A stretch of 64,000 bases of DNA from Thermoanaerobaculum sp. (GTDB lineage Bacteria; Acidobacteriota; Thermoanaerobaculia; Multivoradales; UBA5704), in the NCBI GenBank assembly GCA_021154885.1, contig JAJKHS010000142.1, positions 1 through 64,000 on the forward strand. The letters run 5' to 3'. Position 1 is the stretch's first letter; every line of letters starts with the position of its first letter. This document shows, piece by piece, positions 34,025 through 41,180 of the stretch. The notes below the pieces were generated by a model. The model ran no database searches. It was given only the letters and a program-made list of their open reading frames with translations, and was not told the origin of the DNA. A program made the translations under genes and the position numbers.

Positions 34025-35259
34025 CCAACGGCGCGCTCGTCAATCGGGCGGGGTCCGAGCTCTATCTCCTGGAGGTGGCCACCCGGCTGCTGGCCCTCGG
34101 CCACTCGCCGGTCGCCTTCAGCCCCTGTCTCGGACCGCTCGCGGCCGAGCTGCGGGCGGCCACCGTTCCGGTGGTGGACGATCTCGCCGCCGTGGCCGAG
34201 CCGCCGGACGTCATCCACGGCCAGCACCACCTGCCGGCGATGACGGCGCTGCTCCACTTCCCGGGCGTGCCGGCCCTCTTCGTGAGCCATGGCTGGGCCC
34301 CCTGGGAGGAGGCGCCGCCGCGCTTCCCCCGCATCCTGCGCTACGTGGCGGTCGACCACACGACGCGGGAACGGCTGGTCTCCGAGGCGGGCATCCCGCC
34401 GGAGCGGGTGGAAGTGGTCCTCAACTTCGTGGACCTCGCCCGCTTCCAGCCCCGGGGCACCCTCCCTCCAGCGCCGCGCCGGGCCCTCGTCTTCAGCAAC
34501 CAGGCGAGCGAGGAGACGTACCTCCCCGCCGTGCGCGAGGCCTGCTCCCGCTTCGACATCGAGCTCGACGTGGCCGGCGTGGCCGCGGGCCGGCCGGAGG
34601 CTCGACCCGAGACACGGCTGCCCGGCTACGACCTCGTCTTCGCCAAGGGGCGCTCGGCGCTCGAAGCCATGGCGGTCGGAGCGGCCGTGGTGCTGTGCGA
34701 CCAGTCCGGGTCGGGTCCAATGGTGACCGCGGAGGGCTTCGACCGGCTCCGCCCTCTCAACTTCGGGATCCGGACTCTGCGCGAGCCGGTGACGCCGGAC
34801 ATCCTGGTGCGGGAGATCCGGCGCTACGACCCGGCCGATGCCGCCGAGGTCTCGCAGAGGGTCCGCACCCAGGCCGGCTTGGAAGGAGCGGTGGGCCGTC
34901 TTACCGCCCTCTACGAAGAGGTCATCGCCGAGCACCGCGAGCGAGGCCCGGCGCCGACTGCCGACGAGAGCCGGGCGGCGGCGGGCTATCTGCAATGGCT
35001 GGAGCCTTATCTTCAGGAGCGGAGCCGGCTGGCGGCGGAGCGAAACGGGCTGGCCGTGGAGCGGGACGGGCTGGCAGCGGAGCGGGCCGGGCTGACGGTG
35101 GAGCGGGACAGGTTGGCGGCGGAGCGGGATGGGCTGACGGTGCAGAGCGAGGCGCTTCGCCGCGACCTCGCTGCCCTCCAGGGGACCGCCACCTGGCGGC
35201 TGCGGGAGCGGCTGGTGCGCTCGCCGCTGCTCAGGTTGTACCGGGCTCTGCGGTGGTGA
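34009..35259 (+). CDS. Family 4-type glycosyltransferase with C-terminal heptad repeats
   Basis: 416 residues from GTG 34009, with GGAGG just upstream, inside the end of the previous gene. The N-terminal half has the GT-B signature of GT4 enzymes ([20 protein letters not shown], then [11 protein letters not shown]). The donor domain has [20 protein letters not shown] with the retained E. Residues about 339-379 are heptad repeats ([21 protein letters not shown] and similar), a short coiled coil, followed by a [15 protein letters not shown] tail common in surface-glycan transferases. Cytoplasmic, perhaps membrane-tethered through the coiled coil. Its 3' end overlaps the convergent Nudix gene by 29 nt. 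Confidence 0.85.
   Translation: MRVLLTNGALVNRAGSELYLLEVATRLLALGHSPVAFSPCLGPLAAELRAATVPVVDDLAAVAEPPDVIHGQHHLPAMTALLHFPGVPALFVSHGWAPWEEAPPRFPRILRYVAVDHTTRERLVSEAGIPPERVEVVLNFVDLARFQPRGTLPPAPRRALVFSNQASEETYLPAVREACSRFDIELDVAGVAAGRPEARPETRLPGYDLVFAKGRSALEAMAVGAAVVLCDQSGSGPMVTAEGFDRLRPLNFGIRTLREPVTPDILVREIRRYDPADAAEVSQRVRTQAGLEGAVGRLTALYEEVIAEHRERGPAPTADESRAAAGYLQWLEPYLQERSRLAAERNGLAVERDGLAAERAGLTVERDRLAAERDGLTVQSEALRRDLAALQGTATWRLRERLVRSPLLRLYRALRW
35025..35145 (+). repeat. Five to six tandem 21-bp units encoding heptads
   Basis: Imperfect 21-nt units around CGGGCTGGCAGCGGAGCGG repeat five to six times in frame inside the glycosyltransferase gene, each encoding one seven-residue coiled-coil turn. 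A possible site of repeat-number variation. Confidence 0.8.
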
Positions 35260-35800
35260 GGCGCGCCGCCGCCCGCAGCAGCGCGCACACCGTCTTGCCG
35301 TCGTGGATCTCCCCTCGCGCCGCCTTGTCCGCGGCCTCGGCGAGGGGCACGCGCTCCAGGGAGAGGATCTCGTCGTCCTCCAGACCCTGCTGGGCCGGCT
35401 CGAGGCCGGTAGCGAGGAAGAGCCAGATCTTCTCGTCGGCGAAGCCGGGCGTGGTCCAGATCCAGCCCAGGGGCTCCAGCTTCGCCGGGCGGAAACCGGT
35501 CTCCTCTTCCAACTCGCGCGCGGCGCAGGTCTCCGGCGCCTCACCTGGATCGAGCTTGCCGGCGGGCACCTCCAGGAGATACCCGCCGGTGGCGTAGCGA
35601 TATTGGCGAACGAGGAGCACGGAGCCGTCCTCCGCCACTGGCACCACGGCGGCGGCGCCGACGTGGTGGATCAGCTCGAAATCCATCTCCTTGCCGTTGG
35701 GCAGGCGCACCCGGTCGACGTCGAGCTTCACCGTGCGGCCGCGGAAGACCTCGCGGCTCTCCAGCCGTTCGCCCCGGGGGCGCCCGCCGTCGCCGCTCAA
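35231..35800 (-). CDS. Nudix hydrolase, ADP-ribose pyrophosphatase type
   Basis: 189 residues. The Nudix box is complete: G-K-L-D-P-G-E-A followed by the ARELEEETGF helix. Preceding strands HHVGAAAVVPV and VRQYRYATGGYLLEVPAG are those of the NudF/ADP-ribose pyrophosphatase subgroup. The start is taken as TTG 35800, giving a 4-nt TTGA overlap with the upstream gene. It hydrolyses ADP-ribose or related nucleoside diphosphate derivatives in the cytoplasm. Co-transcribed with the DUF4412-like gene. Confidence 0.88.
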   Translation of the reverse strand: MSGDGGRPRGERLESREVFRGRTVKLDVDRVRLPNGKEMDFELIHHVGAAAVVPVAEDGSVLLVRQYRYATGGYLLEVPAGKLDPGEAPETCAARELEEETGFRPAKLEPLGWIWTTPGFADEKIWLFLATGLEPAQQGLEDDEILSLERVPLAEAADKAARGEIHDGKTVCALLRAAARLTTAEPGTT

Positions 35801-36615
35801 TCGCGGGCGCCTTCCTTCGTGGGCAGGATCTGCGTCTCCTTGTAGCCCGCCGGGATCTCGAAGTTGCCGGCCGGCACCGCGGCGCGGGTGTCGAGCTGCG
35901 TGACTTCCATGGTATTGCGGGATGTTCTCGATTTGCCGCTCTTCGGATCGGTGCTGGTGGTGACGGTGACCATCTTCAACGGGTAGCCCTGGATCTTGTA
36001 CTTCTCCGCCGTCAGCAGCCGGTCGAAGTCGGCGTTGCCGGTCCGCGGTGGCTGGGCCCGCAGCCAGACGCCCAGGCCCGCGTCCGGCAGGCTGGTGGTG
36101 GTCCAGAAGTCCTGCTCGCTCACCACCTCGCTCGACCGGCCCATGCCCAGCACCTTCACCGTGGTGGTGTACGTCGTGCGATACCGGGTGTGGTGGGCGG
36201 GCTGCCCGGCCACTGTGCCGCCGTCCTCGTCCGCGATCTTCTCCACCTTGGGCTCGGAGAACTGGATCCTCAGCAGCGGCCCCATGCCGTTCATGAGGGT
36301 GCCCACGGCGCCCAGCATGGCGTTCAGGTCCCAGACCGCGTAGGTCTTCTCCTCGGGATTGACCAGGTAGAGGGTCTTGCCGGCGTCCTTGGTGAGCAGG
36401 TAGGTGCCCTTCTGGGTGGCCGGACTGGGGTTCGTGGACTCCTTGAACTCCACCTTCGCCTTCTCGCCGGCGACCCAGCCTTCGACCTGGACCTCGCTGC
36501 TGTGCCCCTGCGCGTCCTCCGTTTTCGTGTTGGACTGATAGTGAATGCCGGCGAAGGCCGGCGCGGCAGCCACGAAGAGCGCGGCGGCAAGGATCGACGA
36601 AGCGGGCTTTCTCAA
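35797..36615 (-). CDS. Exported DUF4412-like protein
   Basis: 272 residues from TTG 36615, which has an AAGGAGGAG site 7 nt upstream; a typical signal peptide follows (LAAALFVAAAPAFA). The mature protein is beta-rich and lipocalin/LolA-like in pattern (FAGIHYQSNTKTEDAQGH, KTLYLVNPEEKTYAVWDLNA, then GQPAHHTRYRTTYTTTVKVL). This fits the DUF4412 group of periplasmic proteins of unknown role. It lies between the YfbK-like/ECF pair and the Nudix gene on the same strand. Confidence 0.7.
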   Translation of the reverse strand: MRKPASSILAAALFVAAAPAFAGIHYQSNTKTEDAQGHSSEVQVEGWVAGEKAKVEFKESTNPSPATQKGTYLLTKDAGKTLYLVNPEEKTYAVWDLNAMLGAVGTLMNGMGPLLRIQFSEPKVEKIADEDGGTVAGQPAHHTRYRTTYTTTVKVLGMGRSSEVVSEQDFWTTTSLPDAGLGVWLRAQPPRTGNADFDRLLTAEKYKIQGYPLKMVTVTTSTDPKSGKSRTSRNTMEVTQLDTRAAVPAGNFEIPAGYKETQILPTKEGARD

Positions 36616-36675
36616 AGGTGTCTCCTCCTTCAGGACGGCGATGATGGCGCATCGGAGCGAGACAGGCAAGCCGCT

Positions 36676-38277
36676 TCACTCCTCCGGCTGCACCTGCCCC
36701 GTCTTCAATCGCGCCGCCCTCGCCGCCATGTCCACCAGCTCGGTTACCTTGGCGTTGCCGGGGAATTGGCGGGCCACCTCCTGGATGCGCCGGGCCACGA
36801 GGCCCAGGTCATCCCCCCGGGTCCAGGGCGAGCCGTTGAGGATCTCGGCCAGCTCGGCCACCAGCGAGGCCAGACGCAGACCCGGCGACGCCTGCTCCCA
36901 GGTGGGCGCGAAGTCCTCGAACCCCACCCGCCGGATCGTCTCGGTGGTATTGCCGACTCCGGGCACCTGGTAGCGCAGGTGCAGTGTCGCGACCGGCTGC
37001 TCCCAATGGGGTGCGTTGGGCCGCAGCTCGATCTCGTAGAGCGCCGTGATGCTGTGGCTGGCGGCACTGCCGGGGATAGCCCGGTTCTCGGAGCCCAGCA
37101 GCCGGTAACGGGCCACCACCACGGGATTGAATTGAACCTGCACCTCGGCGTTCCCTGCGTGCGTGCCTTTGGGCTCATCCGCCTCCCTGAAGTTGAGGCG
37201 CAGCAGCCGATGCTCTGGACCGTGGGCGAAGGGCAACGGCGCGCCTTCGGCGCGGATCGCGAAGTCGCCCCGGGCCGGCACCGGATCGCCGTAGTCGAAG
37301 GCGTTCACCCACTCCTCGACCCGCACTGAGGTCGGGTCCGGCAGGTGGCCGTTCGCCAGGGCGCGACAGGCCACGGCGTAGGAGGCCGTGTCCACGCCCA
37401 GCTTCAAGGTGGAGAGCGGGTGGGCCGCCGCATCCACGAACGGGTCGGTCCCCGCCGGCTGGAGCTGGGAGAGGACGCCGTCGTGGGGCTTCTCCTTCTT
37501 GGCTTGCCGCGTCTGCGTCTCGACCCGCCGCTCGTCCAAGAGCACCCCCTGGTCTAAGAGCGGTTCGTCTATGAACGGCGGCTCCGCGCTGACGGCCGGC
37601 GTACTGGTCGTCCTCGCGACATCGGTCGGAACACCGCCGGCAACGCCTCTCTTGGGGCCTCCCTCGACAGGGCCGGGGGTGCCCCCCACCACCTGCGACG
37701 CGGGTGGCGGGGGCGGCGGAGGCGCCGGCGCAGGCAGGTTCTGGCGCATCGCCATCAGCGGCGACTCCGCCGTCGCGATCTGCGGCTCCTCAGCCCGGCT
37801 GGCTGTGGAGTCCAAGGATTGGAGATCCTTCCGCGGCTTCGGCGCCGGCGCGGCCGACGGGGCCACCTCGGCGGCCGGCGCGCCGCCGAGGGCCTGGCTC
37901 GGCTTCGGCGGTGGCGGTGGAGCCAGCCGTTCCAGCGCGCCAGGTCCCGCGGGGGGAGCCGCCGGCTTCGCCGCCGCCACGCTCCGCGGCGCGGCCGCCT
38001 GACTCCGAGCCTTCACCTCCAGGCGCTCCCCCTCTCCCTGCCACGTCCGCACTCCCACCAGTCCGGCCCCGACGGCCGCCACCAGCGAAGCCGCGATCAG
38101 CCATCGTTGTCTGAGCATGACGCTCCTCCTCTCGCTGCCGGGGACCGCCGTACCGACGGTGACCTCTGGGATCTCGGCCTTGATCTTCTCCAGCAGCCCG
38201 GCCGGCGGCTCGCAGCCCTCGCTCTCGGCCAGCTTCCGGGCGATGTCGCGGACATTGCGCTCGCTCAGCCTGCTCAT
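36676..38277 (-). CDS. YfbK-like protein lacking the von Willebrand A domain, with anti-sigma-type N-terminus
   Basis: 533 residues from ATG 38277 (ATGA overlap with the sigma-factor stop). A short helical cytoplasmic N-terminus (MSRLSERNVRDIARKLAES) precedes one membrane helix (about 57-77), followed by a long Pro/Ala linker. Near residue 285 the PF12450 'vWF_A N-terminal' motif appears (LSTLKLGVDTASYA, then VRVEEWVNAFDYG). At about 378 it passes directly into the YfbK C-terminal domain DUF3520 (VQVQFNPVVVARYRLLG, SITALYEIELRPNAP). In YfbK-type proteins a complete vWA domain lies between these; here only about 40 residues remain and no DxSxS metal site is visible. Probably a membrane anti-sigma factor for the adjacent ECF sigma. 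Confidence 0.8.
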   Translation of the reverse strand: MSRLSERNVRDIARKLAESEGCEPPAGLLEKIKAEIPEVTVGTAVPGSERRSVMLRQRWLIAASLVAAVGAGLVGVRTWQGEGERLEVKARSQAAAPRSVAAAKPAAPPAGPGALERLAPPPPPKPSQALGGAPAAEVAPSAAPAPKPRKDLQSLDSTASRAEEPQIATAESPLMAMRQNLPAPAPPPPPPPASQVVGGTPGPVEGGPKRGVAGGVPTDVARTTSTPAVSAEPPFIDEPLLDQGVLLDERRVETQTRQAKKEKPHDGVLSQLQPAGTDPFVDAAAHPLSTLKLGVDTASYAVACRALANGHLPDPTSVRVEEWVNAFDYGDPVPARGDFAIRAEGAPLPFAHGPEHRLLRLNFREADEPKGTHAGNAEVQVQFNPVVVARYRLLGSENRAIPGSAASHSITALYEIELRPNAPHWEQPVATLHLRYQVPGVGNTTETIRRVGFEDFAPTWEQASPGLRLASLVAELAEILNGSPWTRGDDLGLVARRIQEVARQFPGNAKVTELVDMAARAARLKTGQVQPEE

Positions 38278-38837
38278 CGAACGTCCTCCTCTTCGAGGGC
38301 CAGGGCCAGCCGTTCCAGCGCCCGCTTCAGGCGCTTGCGGATGGCCACCGTCGTGACCCCCTCGTGGCGCGCGATCTCCTTGACCGGCAGGTCGCCCCAG
38401 AAGAGCGCCGTGACAGTGAAGCGCAGCTCCTCCGGCAGAGCGAGGACGGCGCGCCGCAGCCGGCCCCCCTCGGCAGCCCGGCCCACCTCCTCGTCGGCGG
38501 CGGGCGCGGGGTCCGGAACGGCCGACTCGTGCCGCTCGTCCAGGGGCACGAGCCGCCGGGGCCGGCGCAGGTGGTTCAGGAAAGTGGTGTAGGCAATGCG
38601 GAAGAGCCAAGTGGAGAACTGGGACCGGCCGTCGAAGCCCGGCAGCGCGGCCCACGCCTTGCGGTAGGTCTCCTGCGTCAGATCCGCCGCCAGTTCGGGA
38701 TCGCCGCAGAGCCTGCGCTGCAGGGAGAAGACGCCGCGATAGGTCCGCTCCACCAGCTCCTCGGCGGCCGTCCGGTCGCCCGCGGCCAGCGCGGCCAGCA
38801 GCCGCCCTTCCCGAGCTCCATCGGGCCGTTCCCGCAT
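38274..38837 (-). CDS. ECF-subfamily RNA polymerase sigma factor
   Basis: 187 residues from ATG 38837, which has GGAG 7 nt upstream; a start at 38885 would add 16 residues. Region 2 is recognisable as LVERTYRGVFSLQRRLCG, then DLTQETYRKAWAALPGF and FSTWLFRIAYTTFLNHLR. Region 4 follows as LPEELRFTVTALFWGDLP and VKEIARHEGVTTVAIRKRL. It directs polymerase to its own promoters when released from an anti-sigma factor. Translationally coupled to the membrane protein downstream, which is the probable anti-sigma. Divergent from the small Cys-rich peptide genes starting at 39021. Confidence 0.92.
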   Translation of the reverse strand: MRERPDGAREGRLLAALAAGDRTAAEELVERTYRGVFSLQRRLCGDPELAADLTQETYRKAWAALPGFDGRSQFSTWLFRIAYTTFLNHLRRPRRLVPLDERHESAVPDPAPAADEEVGRAAEGGRLRRAVLALPEELRFTVTALFWGDLPVKEIARHEGVTTVAIRKRLKRALERLALALEEEDVR

Positions 38838-39020
38838 TTCGCCGCTCCAGGGACCTGTCGAGACTGCGGTGGTTAGAGGGCTCATCCTATCCGCTTAGAC
38901 ACCCCGCCCGCGAAAAAAGGAACCGGTGGCCGGCCGACTCCTTTCCCTCCTTCCAGGACACCGAAGAAAGTGAGGGCCGGATTTCGATTTTCAACAGGTC
39001 CTCCAGAAAGGAGTCTGCTC

Positions 39021-39242
39021 ATGAAAAAGCAAGCCCGGAGACTGACTCTCCACCGGGAGACCCTCCGCCACCTCCAGTCCCGCGAGATGGCAGCAGCCCA
39101 TGGAGCGGCCAACACCCACGAGCTCAACACGGGATGCGCCTGCACCCAGGGCTGCACCGGCACCGGCGGGACCGGCGGGAGTGGCACCTGCGGAACCTCC
39201 ACCAGGTGCACCCGCGAGTTCATCACCACCTGCGTCTGCTGA
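39021..39242 (+). CDS. RiPP-like precursor peptide 1 (class I lanthipeptide-type leader, Cys/Thr-rich core)
   Basis: 73 residues; ATG 39021 with AAAGGAG 7 nt upstream. The leader contains LTLHRETLRHLQSREM, the L-x-L-x-(K/R)-E-T-L-R-x-L pattern of class I lanthipeptide leaders. The core from about residue 35 has eight Cys and many Thr/Ser/Gly (TGCACTQGCTG, GTCGTSTRC) and ends FITTCVC. Probably post-translationally modified and exported. It is separated by only 11 nt from the next precursor. No LanB/LanC, radical-SAM or transporter gene is in the window, so the maturation system is elsewhere or lost. Confidence 0.65.
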   Translation: MKKQARRLTLHRETLRHLQSREMAAAHGAANTHELNTGCACTQGCTGTGGTGGSGTCGTSTRCTREFITTCVC

Positions 39243-39253
39243 AGGAGGAAGCG

Positions 39254-39487
39254 ATGAGAAAGCGCCTGAAGAAGAAGCTGAGCCTCAACCGCGAGACTCT
39301 GCGCAGCCTCGAGGACAACTCGCTCCGCAAGGTCGCCGGCGGCACCTGCACCTACGAAGACCTGACGACCTGTGTCTGCACCGACGCCTGCAACAGCGGC
39401 GGCACCGGCACGGGCACGGGCACCGGGAGCGGCCCCCACTGCCCGACGATCACCGAGGTGGACCTCACCTGCTGCGGCAACTGCTGA
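39254..39487 (+). CDS. RiPP-like precursor peptide 2
   Basis: 77 residues; ATG 39254 with an AAGGAGG site. The leader KLSLNRETLRSLEDNSLRKV ends in AGG, a typical double-Gly-like cleavage site. The core has eight Cys (TCTYEDLTTCVCTDAC), a GTGTGTGTGSG run and DLTCCGNC at the C-terminus. It shares the CTxE-x-x-TTCVC block with peptide 1 and the decayed copy downstream. A 12-bp hairpin follows the stop. Likely a lanthipeptide or related thioether peptide; the final structure is unknown. Confidence 0.7.
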   Translation: MRKRLKKKLSLNRETLRSLEDNSLRKVAGGTCTYEDLTTCVCTDACNSGGTGTGTGTGSGPHCPTITEVDLTCCGNC

Positions 39488-39504
39488 GATCGCGATCCCG
39501 CGCG

Positions 39505-39534
39505 CGGCGGCTCTCCGAGCGTGGAGGGCCGCCG
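39505..39534 (+). terminator. Hairpin after precursor peptide 2
   Basis: Stem of 12 bp (39505-39516 with 39523-39534, one G-U pair) and a GAGCGT loop. Closely related in sequence to the hairpin at 39645, as expected from unit duplication. No T tract. Confidence 0.5.
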
Positions 39535-39535
39535 T

Positions 39536-39610
39536 GGCGACTGCGGCTGCGGCAGCAATGCTTGCAGCGGCACCTGCACCTACGAGTTCGTGACCACCTG
39601 CGTCTGTTGA
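39536..39610 (+). pseudogene. Decayed third precursor: core only, leader lost
   Basis: The frame reads GDCGCGSNACSGTCTYEFVT then TCVC and TGA at 39608-39610. This combines the C-terminal block of peptide 1 (EFITTCVC) with the CTYE of peptide 2. No start codon, leader or ribosome site precedes it; it follows the hairpin of unit 2 directly, so a deletion probably removed its leader. It is in the same frame as the TGA of peptide 2, so read-through would fuse it. Confidence 0.55.
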
Positions 39611-39644
39611 GAAGGACGGCAACCGCTGAAATCGTCACTCCCAC

Positions 39645-39677
39645 AACGGCGACTCTCCATGCGGGGAGCCGCCGTTT
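39645..39677 (+). terminator. Terminator after the decayed third precursor
   Basis: AACGGCGACTCTCC (39645-39658) pairs with GGGGAGCCGCCGTT (39663-39676) with one mismatch and one G-U pair, loop ATGC, then ending in TTT. Its CTCTCC/GGGGAG core matches the hairpin at 39505. Confidence 0.6.
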
Positions 39678-39772
39678 AGGAGAAACCGCCGGTGCCGATG
39701 AACGGAGAGGGCGACCAAGCACACTTGTCGTCGGCCTCGGAGCCGCTGCTATCGAATCTTCCTCTGCCCCGA

Positions 39773-40297
39773 TCAGGGATGAGCCGGTATCGTGTAGGTC
39801 AGCATCACGATCCCACTCGGCAGAGTGTCGCTGCTCGTCAGGCGCAATCGGGGCGAACGCTGGCCGGCCGGGAGCATGGGAATCCCGCCGCCGAGAAGAA
39901 CCGGCATCACGGCGACTTCCACAGTGTCCACCAGCCCGGCATCCAAAAGGCTGCGGAAGAGGCCGCCACCGCCGAAGAGCCAGATATCCTTGCCAGGTTC
40001 GGCTTTCAGCGCCGCCACGGCCTCCGCCACGCCGCTGCCGACGATCGTGACGCCCGGGTGATCGGCGGGTTGCAGGGTCCGGGAGATGACCACCACTTTC
40101 ATGCCGGAGGTCGGGCCATTGGGACCCTGAGCCAGGAGAGCCTCGAACGTCTTTCGGCCCATGACGAACAGATCGAATTGGCTGAAAAGGGCCGCAAAGT
40201 CGATGGCCGGATCCATCGTGATCCAGTCGTACTCACCGTCGGGGCCGGCAATGTATCCGTCCAGGCTCATGGCGACGCTGTAGCGGAGCCGTCTCAT
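39773..40297 (-). CDS. Dihydrofolate reductase-like protein (RibD C-terminal family)
   Basis: 174 residues. RibD_C/DHFR-like fold: RYSVAMSLDGYIAGPDGEYD at the N-terminus, FVMGRKTFEALL, KDIWLFGGGGLFRSLLDAGL (nucleotide-binding Gly run) and the barrel end VEVAVMPVLLGGGIPML. NADPH-dependent reductases of uncertain substrate. ATG 40297 overlaps the stop of the membrane-protein gene upstream (ATGA), so they are co-translated, although their base composition differs sharply. Confidence 0.9.
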   Translation of the reverse strand: MRRLRYSVAMSLDGYIAGPDGEYDWITMDPAIDFAALFSQFDLFVMGRKTFEALLAQGPNGPTSGMKVVVISRTLQPADHPGVTIVGSGVAEAVAALKAEPGKDIWLFGGGGLFRSLLDAGLVDTVEVAVMPVLLGGGIPMLPAGQRSPRLRLTSSDTLPSGIVMLTYTIPAHP

Positions 40298-41142
40298 AAA
40301 GTTTGAACCAAGCGCACGTTAACGCTATCAAGCTTTATCATTCCCGGCGTTCTCCTTAGCTCAGGATACGTCCCCAGTTGGTCACAAGCGTCAAGCCAAG
40401 ATCGGATATGTTTGCTGCCTCTGGCGTCCGCGACGAAAAGTGACAAAGCAAAATCACCAACAACTCCTTCTTCAAAAATTTTCTTACTCCAAGTGCCATC
40501 GCCCTCTACGTAAACAGGACTCTCTTTGGGCCAAATGCGGCCACTAATTTCGACTGCCAACCAGAGATTCAAACCGTGCGCAAGCTGTTTCACCTGTCCA
40601 GAGCAGGAAAATATTCTACCGACGACTTCGTTTGGCTTTGGCGTAGTGATGCTACCACTGACTGCTTCAAGCGATGAGCGACGGCCAAGCCGTCCATCAT
40701 CCGAGGGAATAAAAGCAATATCTGGAAGGTATTCTTCATACTTCTTGGCGGCTTCCTCAGTGGGCAGTTGGCCGAGCTCGACAAGTGTTTGCAGGCCATC
40801 TAACTTTGCATCACAAGTTTGAGCTTTACTGAGACGAGAAGCTATATCATTGGACTTATACAGATTAGTCGCAATAGCCGCTACCAATGAGAAGCCCGCA
40901 GCCGCCGCACACAAAATTCTCCAGCTTGGCATGTCTCCACCGGCACCTAAAGCGTCTGTGAGTGTTTTTCCACCTATGGCTGGCCCTGCCGTTAGCGCAG
41001 TGGCTACTGAGCCGCATATGAGGCTAAGGTTTGTGAGCCGAGCACCGCGCGGCTCAAGATGGCTTACAAATGCAGCAATACGCCGACGCTTTTCACGAAT
41101 TCTCAGAAGCAGCTTATCAAGCGTTTCCTGCTCTGTTCTCAT
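40294..41142 (-). CDS. Two-helix membrane protein with C-terminal beta domain, AT-rich (possibly acquired)
   Basis: 282 residues; ATG 41142 with GGAGAG upstream and a TATAAT box 33 nt before it. A basic coiled N-terminus (LLLRIREKRRRIAAFVSHLE) precedes two membrane helices (about 36-52 and 73-92), with a helical stretch after them, a layout like SLATT-type membrane effectors. The last 110 residues form a beta-rich domain (VVGRIFSCSGQVKQLAHGLN then LWLAVEI and RIWPKESPVYV). No family is securely recognised. GC is far below neighbours (21 of 60 bases in 40801-40860), so horizontal acquisition is likely. A role in defence or stress signalling is only a guess. Confidence 0.65.
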   Translation of the reverse strand: MRTEQETLDKLLLRIREKRRRIAAFVSHLEPRGARLTNLSLICGSVATALTAGPAIGGKTLTDALGAGGDMPSWRILCAAAAGFSLVAAIATNLYKSNDIASRLSKAQTCDAKLDGLQTLVELGQLPTEEAAKKYEEYLPDIAFIPSDDGRLGRRSSLEAVSGSITTPKPNEVVGRIFSCSGQVKQLAHGLNLWLAVEISGRIWPKESPVYVEGDGTWSKKIFEEGVVGDFALSLFVADARGSKHIRSWLDACDQLGTYPELRRTPGMIKLDSVNVRLVQTL

Positions 41143-41174
41143 CTCGTTCTCTCCGCTACTTACTACTTTTCTCG

Positions 41175-41180
41175 ATTATA
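41175..41180 (-). promoter_or_regulatory. Consensus -10 box for the AT-rich membrane gene
   Basis: Minus-strand TATAAT, overlapping the stop codon of the methyltransferase gene upstream and lying 33 nt before the ATG at 41142. The -35 region is poor (about TGGCGA), so the assignment is tentative. Confidence 0.4.

Noticed and set aside
35025..35145. A CRISPR-like or satellite array
   Set aside because: The units are contiguous, 21 nt long, in frame and encode heptads; there are no spacers.
39485..39487. TGA after GNC in peptide 2 as a second selenocysteine codon
   Set aside because: The following sequence is an Arg/Gly/Pro-rich stretch that forms a terminator-like hairpin, not a conserved continuation, and peptide 1 stops after a Cys in the same manner.
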